A stretch of DNA of 59,885 bases from Branchiostoma floridae (lineage: Eukaryota; Chordata; Leptocardii; Amphioxiformes; Branchiostomatidae). Each line of letters starts with the position of its first letter. Within the stretch, counting starts at the first letter, position 1. The translations under genes and the position numbers were made by a program. This document shows, one piece after another, positions 41,742-52,112 of the stretch. The notes below the pieces were generated by a model. The model was not told the origin of the DNA and did no database searches. It saw nothing but the letters and a program-made list of their open reading frames with translations. Location of the stretch: assembly GCF_000003815.2 (NCBI RefSeq), contig NC_049987.1:4008698-4068582 (forward strand). The letters run 5' to 3'.

Positions 41742-44700
41742 ATGACTGACAACTTACAGAGAAGCCCTACGTGTCCGAATTGTTGCAGGAATTTCGCAGC
41801 ACAAGGTAGCAAAATTATTTGGTTCAGAAATTTATGCAGCGTGCTTTTTCCTTTTTATTGCCTGCATGCTACAGGGGTAAACTTTGCTTTTTCCCAACGC
41901 CAGATCCATGTAGAATTTGACCAGTTCAAGTAACTTATTTTTTATCATCATACTTTCTGCTAAACACAAAGCAAGGAAGCTTAAAGAATTATGTTTCAGT
42001 CTTTTCTCTCTAAGCGTGCATTTTCTATATGAATATGAATTATTCTATTAAAAATAACCTTCTATTTTTCAACATAGTGTTTCAATTCTGTCAACTAAAA
42101 TGTGTTTTTGTTTCTTTATCTGTGTTTGTTTGTGTTTTATTTTATGGTGCAGTTCCTGTATGTTACGACAGAGGGCGCTTATGGTCGTATTTTATTTCCA
42201 GCTGCTGGTTTTAATTTCACATTTGAAACATCCAGATATGGTTTTACTTATAGCAACTACATGGGAAGTTATCGCCATTCTTTAAGGTTCACTGTAAAGA
42301 ATTCACTGTGAAAACTGTGACAACAACAAAAATATTCCCCCTTTACGGAGGGTCTGCAATCTGACGCACAACGATTTACGCTAAATTCGGGATGGCTGAC
42401 TACGCTTTACATTAAATTCACGAAGGCTACCAACATTTTATGCTTCATCCCACTACGAATTACGTAAAATAAAATAGCTTCCCTATGAATTACAGGAAAT
42501 TAAAAAGGCCTGCCTGCGCCTTACGGAAAGGAGCATGCAGACCCGCTTTACAATTTACACTCATAAAAGCTACTGTGGTAATGTGACAATGACGCAGTGG
42601 TAAGCAAAAAGCAGATGCTATCCACTTCTGTCAAAATTTATTCTATGAGCCAAGCCATGCCCGTGTTCTAATCGATTCCCAGCTAATTTGGGGTCCTCTT
42701 CTGATTTTGTCTGGACAGTAACCTCAATAAAGTACGCAACCAGATTTTGAAAAGTTAAAAAAGTGCGCATTTAATCAAGAAAATACGATATTAGTAGTTT
42801 GATCTGCTGTGGTCCTTTTGCCTACCAGTCGTCAAATGATATTACCCAAGATGTAAACAAAAACAGTGTTCGCTCATATTAATAAACTTTTTGTAATGAT
42901 AATTTCTTCACAGATGTAAGCCGGCCACTGGGGTACTCCTGTTACCCTCTGCTGCTGAAGTGTGGCCATACTTTCTGTGAAGGATGCCTGATCAAATTGG
43001 CCAGGCTGCAGAAGACAGCTATTGCCTGTCCCACTTGCCAGGTATTACTTTTGAGCATTATCAGTTTAATGCTACTTGTTTATGAACGTTGGACTTCCAG
43101 GTAAACAATATTCAAATACGATTCAATCTCTACAACTGGATGAAAACAGAGATTTACTATGTAGTATAATTCTAGTGAGGCCATATAGAGTGATACTGTA
43201 GAAGAGTTTAGGATGTCACTTGAAATGCACAGAAAAAAATCTCCATGTTTATCCAGTTGTAGAGATTGCATTGTATGATATTGATCAGTGTTCTCTATAG
43301 GCCTTTTTCAGCATAGGGGGCCCCTACACTGTGATTTAGATACCCTATGCTGTGATTTGTATCCTGCATGCTGTGATTTGGGCCCCATCGCTATGTTCCG
43401 ACCAGCCAAAAGGACTTTTCTGTATTTATATAACAAAGGTAAAGAAACGTTGGCTTTATTTCACTAAATTTTGCCCTTGAAATGCAGAAAACTGTATTGC
43501 TGAGGGTCGTAGATTTAAAAAATATTGCAGGGGTCGGATTTCGCCTATCCCTTAAAATGCTCACACCTGCATCACTTACCACATGACTTTGCTGCACCAA
43601 GATACCCCTACACTGTGAAAAAATCCTGGTGAGAACACTAACTAACATGTACTAGTAGCCAGAACTGTGTAATCCTGTACAACTCACAGGTCAGCACACC
43701 ACTACGGAAAGCAGAACATAGTGTCCGCAGTCTGTGGCCAGATATCTATACCCTCGGTCTACTGGTGGTCAACAAAAGATTCTCACTGGAAAGGTAAGAT
43801 TTTCTAAAAGTTTAACTATTTGGATTTCACGGTGTCTCCAATTTGGTATTGTTTTTTTAATCAAACATACTATTTTTGTATTGTATGATATCAATGCAGA
43901 AATGTATATGCAGAAGTACTTAATAATAATATATTTCTGCATTGAACTAAATGGTTTTATTATAATCCCCCAACGGCTTATTAAGGTACTGCGGCGAAAC
44001 TTCTGGTTTTGACATCTTGTGTTATGGACATGCTAGAGCTATGGCCGCAATTTTTTAGTTGGTAGATAGCTCTTGCAGCTGAGAGTAAGTGGTGTATGTT
44101 TCGCCCCCCTTGCAGCTTTTTTCTGGAACTACAGTGAATAACTCAAGAAGTGGTTGAAGGATCATGATTTTTTGTATGATTGGAATTTGCTATGCTTCAA
44201 CTTATCCGCTTGACTTGCAATTGCATGTAATAAACTGATAATTCTAAACCATTTCTCAGTGGAGCCACCAGACCAGGACAGAAGAGTAGAAATGTTGTGG
44301 ATAATGGTGAAGTTGCATCTCTTCCTGCTCTGGACAAACAGATAAAACATGGTAACACTCTTATCTCTATTTTATTAGAAAGCTACTTTGTAGGGCTACT
44401 TTGTAGCTGATTTGTGTCTTATGTCAGTTGATGATGTTGCCGCTTATAGTCATTGAGTTAATCTTAGTGTGCATATTGTAAAAAAAATACATGGTATACA
44501 TAATGTATATTACAACAAGGGCTGTCTCCAGCTACAATTTTTTTTCCATCCCACTCATTGTTTGGGAGATAATTGGCCTGTATTCAATGTCCGATATCGA
44601 CTGCCAGGCATCTATGATTCGTTACTCGAGTCACGTGTCTCCAAATCACGTGCTCAGGGTAATTGAATCATCACTCCAGTCCAGTCCAGTTAGCTCCAGT

Positions 44701-47700
44701 TTGTTGGATGTCCATCGAAGTGACGATGGACATCCAACAAACAGTCCTGAAGAAGGTCGACGTAGGTGCGACTGAAAATTTTAGGGGAGAATATTTTGTG
44801 TTGTATGACAGTTGAAAAACTTCAATATATATTCAATGTCGATCATGCATGTATATATATCACCTTAAAAAAATGGTTGAAATTTTGTTTCAGTGTCCAA
44901 GTGTGCGGAATGCAACACCAGAAATGCTTCCTGCCGATGTGCCAAGTGTGAATGTGATCTGTGTGGGCTCTGCTTTGACAAGGTAAATATATTTTATCTA
45001 GAAACAGTCATGCCCTCATGTACCAGAGTTACCAACCTAGGATTGATGTGGTCAAAAATTTGTATTTTCCCAGAACTATCGTAGAGTGGAATGTGTTATC
45101 ACCAAGCACAGTAGGGGCGTCTTGTGGATAGTTTTAGAGAACACTGGCAGAGAGATGTGCAAAAGTTAGGTGTGACGGGCCTTCGGTGTAATATAACCAG
45201 CTGCTGCCGCGCCGCGTGCCTGCGAAGCTGGTGTGTTAAGCCGAAGGGCGGTTATATACCGGCTATATAGATGCAGTTACAGATATATGGGAGGAATGTG
45301 TATCTAAACTTTAAGGTAATATCATTTCAAAAGCATAAATGTTTTATCATGTCATACACAGTAGTTCTCAATCTTGTTCCTGGAAAATACAAATCAGTAC
45401 AGTGTAGTTACATTAACTAAAATTGAAAATCTGACAGTAAACAAAGCTCAGTTTGTACAAATGCAAGTTTTCATGCGCCACTATGTGTCAGGTTTGAATA
45501 TATTTGTATAATTCTACAGGTGCACAAGGTATCACGTACATTGATGAGACACCAGGCATCCCCACTGACTCCAGATGGGTAAGTCACATCTGGGACACCC
45601 GGATGGCTTGGAACTTGTTGAGCATCAACTGTTATGGTCCATGAAATATATTGGAGATATTGTTTTTGGTGTGTTTTTTGTGTCTGCCCCAGACATTTGT
45701 GAGCAGCATAACATTAGAACATGGATTGTGATGATATTTGGTATGTGGGTAATGTATTGGGAATACAATGGTTGCTTTTGCTTTTGAGTCTCCTTCTGTG
45801 TGACCTTGGTACTGCAGCAGACTGTCTTTTTTGTCTTTTGATCTGGGAGTGCTATACTCTGTGGTCATGCTGTGAGTCACCCAAAACCCATGTTCTGTCT
45901 TCATTTCAGGATGACCAGTGGTTGCCAGGTACATGACAACAGAATCATAGAGTTCTACTGCCAGGACGACAAGGCCTCCATCTGTTCTCACTGTGTTGTC
46001 ATGGGCGACCACAAAAATCACAACATTGTCTCCATCCTGGACAAGGTATGTCTGCTGTCACCTTTTCTGTGTGGTTAAATATGTTACAGTTACAGTACCT
46101 GAAATGTGACTTTGGTTATTTTGGAGACTGCCAAAATTTGATTATGAAGATGGTAAACTCTGGAAAGTTTATCAGGTCAACCCTATTACATTTTCTGCAA
46201 ATCTATTGTCTTTATTTGAAGTTCTGAACAAAGTTTAGTTCACAAGGTTCCAATTTCCTAGTTGCCCAGTTGCATCATGCAACCATATTTTGTTTGATGC
46301 AAAAAGTTTCAAACTGCACTATAACAGGGTGCTACCCCTAGTTTCAAAGCAGAGACTTTATGTGACTTTGAATTTATGTATCTAGGATCAAGATCAGTGC
46401 AACACTAGTATTTGGCTGAGGGTTTCTACTGGGCAACCTGTATGTAAAAAGTATTTGGAACCATGGTTCATAAATGTAATAATAAAGTTAAGGTGTATGA
46501 TAATTATAGTTTTATTGTATTTCAGAACAAGGAGGTTGCAGCTGAAATTGAGCCAGCTATACTTGTAGCCAAGACTGTTCTAATGAGAATAAAGGAGGCA
46601 GATAAGGTTAGACTTATTTAGGAATCATTTGCTGACACTTTTCTTTTGTGAACATTAATATCTTTAGGTATGACAAGTTGAGATAACTTGAACTGTTAAT
46701 CTATATAAATATCCTCACAATCATGTATTATCCTATTAAGTGGATTCATTTTCAATTTTCTTTGGACAAAATGGGGAAAACCTTTGTGGTACATATATAT
46801 TTGGAATATTCCAGTTTCTATCAATTTATGGCTACTGATTCTCAACTGTGTTGTTGCTTTTCAATGTTTCTAAATCATATATGGTGTTTTTTCTTGTTCA
46901 TTGCAATTTTTTAAATTGTTGAAAAGGACAGTTTTGAATTATTTTTAATGCACCCTAAACCACTCTTGTATGTGTATATACTGTAGCCAGAGCAGGGCTC
47001 TAGCCAGCTCGAATTTTTTTCCGTCAGCCCATTCCAATCGTCGTGAAAGCCGCGAAAATTCATTTTCCCTATGGCACTACAAAGTAGTAAATGTTGGCAT
47101 TGATACCTTGAAAAACGGGTTTCAATGAGATTATCGTATGCGAAAGAGTGCCAACACTCATTTTCAACAAGCATAACAATAGCAAAACAAACAGTGTGTG
47201 GCATTTACAGCCATGGATGGCTTCCCCAAGCCACCTGTAGCTGACACTAAGGATTTTTGTCCGTCAAGGTTGACGGATTGGTTTTAAATTTTTTCCATCA
47301 GATGGAGCAAATTTACGTCAATTGACGGAGAAACGGACGCTGGCTAGAGCCCTGAGCCAGAGTCAAGATAACCCTTGTTCCCTATTCATGTCCATGTAGG
47401 TCTTGACTGATGCTATTCCAGGGTTGAGGACTGAGGTGGCACAGTTAACACATGAGCTCAGGACTCACTTCCAACTACTACATGGTGCACTACAGGCTAG
47501 GCAAGTCACACATGTTGTATAATTTGAATAAAACATTCTATAACTTCAAGGCATTCCTAGGACCCCTACCTGTACCGTACCTATAAAATTGTTAAGGTAC
47601 AGGTCCGGACCTAAACATCTGTGTACCTGTACATGTACCTAAACATACTAAATCACTATTGAACACCACTTTTTGAGACTAAGGATAAGTAAATTCCCAA

Positions 47701-50700
47701 ATCAAACATGATAATTTTAATTATCGTGCAGTTGAAAATTAAGAAAACTTTGTTTTGAGGTTCAAATATCTAAATCCTCCTATAAAGATGTCAATTTCTC
47801 ACTAAAAAGACAGTTGGCTATATCTATACCTTACAAATAATTGATCAAACTTGCTTAGGTACAGGTAAAGGTCTGGACCTGTACCTAAACCTGTGTACCT
47901 GTACCTGTACCTAAAAGTTCTTTAGGCACACAGTTCTAGGCATTCCTTTAAATGTAAATGGTAATATTGTATCTGTTGTCGAAAAAAATGTGGCAGCACT
48001 GTAAGAGATCTGCCCCCCTCCCCCATTTCAGCTACAGTGACTGCAGTCCACAGTCGATCAGTCATCGTTACAAGCAGCTTGAAAGGCTTTATTCTTGCTT
48101 CTAGGACAGACTAATACCAGTGAATGTTGCAAGACTACCACTGTGATAATAGTTACCTTCATTTGGTTACGTCCAAGTATTTCATACATGTTGGCTGGCT
48201 CACTACACACGCCATGTTTACCCGACCTGTTAGCACTGCATATATTATGTTAATGAACACCTGGTCAGCTGATTCATGATTGGCGGGGAAGCCATATCCC
48301 AACAGTCCCATGGGCTTTTGTTCATTCGAAAAGCAACGACGGCTTACTCTTTTTAAACTGTAGCATTTTGCATGGCGTTTTTGATGCCAAGAATGTAGAG
48401 GTCAAAACTGATGGATATTGTTTGACAGGACCATAGTGATTTTTGTATGTTGTGGAAAGGGGGAGCTTTGTACGCAGTACAATTTCACAGGCACATCTGC
48501 CACAGTGCGACACAGTGCTCTGTCCGTTAAAATGCGTACAATACCTTTGCTCCTTATCGCTTCTCGGCCTTTTGGCTAAGATCAAGTGTAGTATCTGTTC
48601 TTATCAGTTTAATATCTGATACGCTCCGCATCGCGGAGCCATATATTAAATTGATTTTTGGAAGGAGGCTATGGACTAGGTGCTTGCACCATCCTAGCCA
48701 CGGGTTGGCCCGGTATTGCAGTACCTCCGGGATCGGCCCACCCCTCCGGGGGTTTATCAATAATCTAAAAACAGTTTTACAACAACACACCCTATCCCTC
48801 CCTCTCTCTCTCTCTCTTTCTCTCTCTTCCTGTCTCTCTCTCCACCCTCCTCTTTTGTACAGTAATTGCTGTATTTCCCTTCTGTGAGAGAAGGAGCAAA
48901 GATTTTTATCAGTTTGTCTTTGTAGTATAAAAGGCAAAGAAATCAAACCTATACTGATATAGAGCACATTGTAACAACTTGCTTGTTACAATATATTGTG
49001 TCTGAAATTTGTCTACTGACACGACAGCTATGGAGTCTTTTGTTCTTGTAGCTGGCATTTTGGGGCTCAATAGTGAGGATAATGGCCATTCTTTGTGTTG
49101 AGTTTTTATCAAAAATCATTTGCAGCAATTATTACAGTACTCCAACAGTCCAAGAGAAATACAATTCTAAGATTTGGTCAGTTAACACTGGCACACCCAG
49201 GTTTGCTCTTTGTTCTTGTTTGTTATTGGATAAGCAATAGCCTCAGCCACTGTTTGGCTTCCCAGGTAGCAAAGACAACAATGGGTTTTACACCTATTGT
49301 TATTGAGATTACAACTGCCCTCTGTCTCTTTCCTTCTTTCCCCTTCTGTTGCTCCCTCACACTTTCTTTCTATCTTCCCTACTTCCATAAGTTATCATAT
49401 CTTATTATAGAGCTTTATGCTAGTCTAGTATAAGTCTAGTATAGACTCATAACCACTGTGCAAAAGAACTTAAAAATGCTGTTTGTCTTAAGTGGGTGAA
49501 GATGATGCAAATTTTAGTGATACTATTCACGGATACACATCTTATCTCCAATTGTTCATTCAACCATCATGAAAGAACTGCATCATTTCAAATTCAAGAA
49601 GTCCCCACAGAATGCCACTTTTCTGTTAAAATCACAGCACCCACAAATTATAGAAAAAAGTGTGGCTTTTTGTCTTTCTGTGCTTGCAAAGAAGAAATCA
49701 AATCGAACTTGTCTATAGATATGGCCAACTAGGGCCTGTACCTAAACAAACTAAATCACATATTGGCAGCACTTTTTAAGACTGCTGGACAAGTCAATCC
49801 CAAATCAGCAATGACAATGGTGATAATCTTGCAGTTGAAACTTAAGAAAACTTTTGAGATTCAAATATGTAATTTCCCATACAAAGATGAAATGTAGTGA
49901 AACAATATACAAATGAAAATTTATCACCAGAAAAGACAGTTACCTACATGCATAACCTACATATACTTGGGTAAAGATTTTTAGGTACAGGTACAGGTGC
50001 AGGTCCAGACCTGTACTTAAACCCATGTACCTGTACCTGAAATTTGTTTAGGTTAAGTCTTGTTATGATAATGTCAATCAACTGTCTATTACTACAGCTA
50101 CTACATTATGTAATTTTTTTTATAAGACTCTGTTGTACATGTAATGTGACTGTGTTTATCCTACAGGGAGATAAGTTTGATGGAACAGATAGAAGAGGCA
50201 GGACATGCTCAGGTTCAGCCACTGGAGGGCATGGTAAGTTTGGCATTGTTAGTAGTACATGTATAATGGCATACCTAGCCATACACTTCATGGCAGAACA
50301 CATGTCCAGACAGATTTATTTCATTAGCTCATGCCAGGAAAGGCCACTACTCTCTTCATAAGTTCTTTCTTTGTGGCTCTGACCTCAAACATGGGATGCC
50401 CATTCCTCAGTAGGGCATCATTTTTTAGCCCATACCATTACCTTACTTTAAATTGTTTAAAAATCATCTAGGATAGTTAACAAAATGTATCTATTAAAGC
50501 AGGATGCAAAAATGGCTTTCATAAGAAGTTAATTCAATATTTGTAAATGCGTTCTGTTCATTTCAGAGGAACACCCTTGTTGAGCATGCAAAGATGCTGG
50601 ATTCTTTAGTCAAAGGTAAGTAAAATTTAACACTAAATTATTTATTTCTTAATTTGTTTGACTGTACTACAATCAGCCAAGGTTACCCAACTAGCCATTG

Positions 50701-50985
50701 GCTATTGTTAAGGACTAACCTTTTTTTTATAGTTTTATGTTATACATTCTTTGGTAGACTGTAAGTATGCATAGTTGAAGCGATCCAATTCCCATACATA
50801 TCTACATTTTATACATATCCAATGGTTTTACTATATACAGAATCAAAGACTAATTGACATGGTCATATCCAAATACGATTGCTTTGCACAACAAAGTTTG
50901 TGTTACTAATTGAATTGTCTTGTTAAACATTACAGATGCACACAGAGCCTTGAAGAACACACAGACCTTGCTGAATGCCACTGAG
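41742..50985 (+). CDS. RBCC/TRIM-like RING E3 ligase (12 exons, 3' end unresolved)
   Basis: Exons: 41742-41805, 42914-43041, 43690-43793, 44260-44351, 44894-44982, 45520-45578, 45910-46045, 46526-46606, 47400-47500, 50167-50233, 50567-50615, 50936-50985; all phases agree, 340 codons so far. A C3HC4 RING occupies residues 11-63 (CPNC, KCGHTFCEGC, CPTC), split by the first intron. A Cys-rich B-box 1 starts near residue 133 (KCAECNTRNASCRCAKCECD), and a B-box 2 near 184 (CQVHDNRIIEFYCQDDKASI, then CSHC and H-K-N-H). Helical coiled-coil exons follow. This is the RING-B-box-coiled-coil layout of TRIM ubiquitin ligases. Intron 9 is GC-AG and contains a U2 gene. After exon 12 there is a good GTAAGA donor but no following exon that I can support; unspliced reading stops nine codons on. 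I do not assign an orthologue. Confidence 0.85.
42337..42550. repeat. TTACG-rich dispersed repeat, copy 1
   Basis: Contains CGATTTACGCTAAATTC, CGAATTACGTAAAATAAA and GCGCCTTACGGAAAGGAGCA, similar in order to words at 54640-54815 (ATTGCGCTAAATCA, TGAATTACGTAGGTAAGATG, TGCCTTACGTAAAAGAGCA). It is an old transposon relic in intron 1 of the RBCC gene. Confidence 0.5.
44699..44742. repeat. Perfect 19-bp hairpin
   Basis: GTTTGTTGGATGTCCATCG, a 6-base loop AAGTGA, then the exact reverse complement. It lies in an intron of the RBCC gene, preceded by CCAGT repeats and followed by CCTGAAGAAGGTCGACG. No known RNA family is recognised. Confidence 0.9.
45039..45300 (+). mobile_element. LINE 3' fragment
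   Basis: Decayed frame with the CR1/L2-type reverse-transcriptase C-terminus: FFPRT-like residues, IVEWNVLSPSTVGAS, then stop codons, followed by a 3' region with CGGTGTAATATAACCAGCTG and GCCGAAGGGCGGTTATAT. It is intronic in the RBCC gene. Confidence 0.5.
46993..47354. mobile_element. hAT-like MITE (CAGGGCTNTAGCCAG family), copy 2
   Basis: CAGGGCTCTAGCCAGCTCGA and ACGCTGGCTAGAGCCCTG bound 362 bp, and both flanks are AGCCAGAG (46985-46992, 47355-47362), a perfect 8-bp duplication. The interior matches 24223-24561. It ends about 45 bp before RBCC exon 9. Confidence 0.9.
47550..47935 (+). repeat. TACCTGTACC repeat, copy flanking U2 on the left
   Basis: Has many TACCTGTACC / GGTACAGGTCC words at both ends around a core with AAACATACTAAATCACTATT and GTGCAGTTGAAAATTAAG. 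The core matches 49730-50045. Confidence 0.65.
48556..48743 (+). ncRNA. U2: U2 spliceosomal snRNA
   Basis: 188 bases, the usual U2 length. The 5' end ATCGCTTCTCGGCCTTTTGG and following AAGATCAAGTGTAGTATCTG are canonical. The branch-point recognition sequence GTAGTA is at 48588-48593 and the Sm site ATTTTTG at 48654-48660. Stem IIb (GCTCCGC/GCGGAGC) and stem IV (CCCGGTATTGCAGTACCTCC with CCGGG) keep perfect pairing although their bases differ from the human sequence as I recall it. Such compensatory change argues for a working gene rather than a pseudogene. U2 pairs with the intron branch site in the spliceosome. It lies in intron 9 of the RBCC gene on the same strand. No sure proximal sequence element was identified upstream. 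Confidence 0.97.
48752..48768 (+). terminator. Candidate snRNA 3' box
   Basis: GTTTATCAATAATCTAA, starting 9 bases after the end of U2, resembles the GTTT-N-AAA type 3' box that directs 3' end formation of RNA polymerase II snRNAs. The match is loose. Confidence 0.4.
48795..48853. repeat. CT-rich microsatellite downstream of U2
   Basis: About 60 bp of (CT)n with a few interruptions, some 50 bp downstream of the U2 gene. Human U2 repeat units also carry a CT tract downstream of the gene. Confidence 0.9.
49730..50045 (+). repeat. TACCTGTACC repeat, copy flanking U2 on the right
   Basis: Contains CTGTACCTAAACAAACTAAA, TGCAGTTGAAACTTAAGAAA, AAAGACAGTTACCTAC and a GGTACAGGTACAGGTGCAGG end. Same order and orientation as 47550-47935, so the U2 gene sits between two direct copies. 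Confidence 0.65.
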
Positions 50986-51044
50986 GTAAGAGGATTATTT
51001 CTTCTAATGTAGGTTTTGGTACCTAGTGCAGCAAGTTTCTTTGC

Positions 51045-51256
51045 TGTTTCAGGAGCAGGGGTTTGCTAGCCCTTTCCCTCAAATATGCTGCAAGCTCCTC
51101 CTCAAACACAGGACCTCCATTTTACATCATTTCCGAAAAACTGTTGCAGCCCCAACCGAGATGTCCTGACCAGGAGACTTAGGGGGTCTCTAAGACCAAC
51201 TTATTGGAAACAAGCTCAACTGTCAGGCTGCTACCATTTCAGCTATAGGGACAAGT
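51045..51256 (-). mobile_element. SINE (family 1-like)
   Basis: Minus-strand head TGTCCCTATAGCTGAAATGG TAGCAGCC resembles a tRNA A-box arm. The remainder matches the split SINE at 36960-37566. It follows the last recognised RBCC exon. Confidence 0.55.
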
Positions 51257-51454
51257 TGCTAACTATACTATAGTCTTTAAATCCTTAGTTTTGGTAGGCT
51301 TGTATTATTGTTCCCTTACATTCAATGTGGAAGAAAAGAAAAGAAAAGAGTTTTCATAGTTCAGGTCAAGAAATGCAGTCCTCAGAGGCTCAGATGGTGG
51401 CATGTAAATTGTGTACTTTTTATAAAGGAGCTTGTATTGTAGTTGAGATTGGGC

Positions 51455-51460
51455 AATAAA
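51455..51460 (+). terminator. Candidate polyadenylation signal for the RBCC gene
   Basis: AATAAA between the last recognised RBCC exon and the convergent P450 gene. Position is suitable, but no terminal coding exon is confirmed before it. Confidence 0.25.
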
Positions 51461-52112
51461 ATCAGGCAGACCAGTACAGTTCCATGAATGAATGCACGAT
51501 CATGATGTCATTTTGACGGTATGGTATTCCTCTATGTACAAGGGGTAACTACTTCTGTTTTAAATCTATAGGTATTTCATAAACCATATTACTGTTACTG
51601 TTAGTATCATACATGTACATACTATATTACCAGTTAGATTACAATGTAAAATTAAATAAAAAAACACTCAGAGAATGCAAGGTTAACCCCAACCTATATA
51701 AGTGTCCAGAAAATTTCAAGGCTCTTTGCTTATAGATTTTACTGCCATCAACACACATTTTGTTCATACTACAAGTAGCTCTCACATTTGTATGTTTTTG
51801 ATTCTTACTTTGATAATTTGGTGGACTGGCCTGTTTACATGTCACACCTTTTGAGATATGTATGGAGTAGGGGTCCTCAGTCTCAGTTGTATTAGTAAGA
51901 GTTGCTCCAAGCATTAGTTCTTTGTCATGCTTATTTTTGCCCAGCTGTTTAAAGACGTTGATTTTGCATTGAATCCTGAAGTATTTGCATTGAATCCTGA
52001 GATATCTGATACAATAATATCTAGCTCATAACTTTATTATTATGGTCCTTCATAAAGTTTATCAGCATTGTAAAAGTGTCTTAAGATATTGTCTTAAAAC
52101 CTAAAAAACTAT

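Noticed and set aside
44699-44790. Hammerhead ribozyme
   Set aside because: CTGAAGA and GAAA with a short stem II are present, but there is no complementary stem III and no correctly placed cleavage triplet.
48554-48967. 137-codon minus-strand frame over the U2 gene
   Set aside because: It is antisense to the U2 snRNA and CT repeat, with Glu/Arg runs from the microsatellite.
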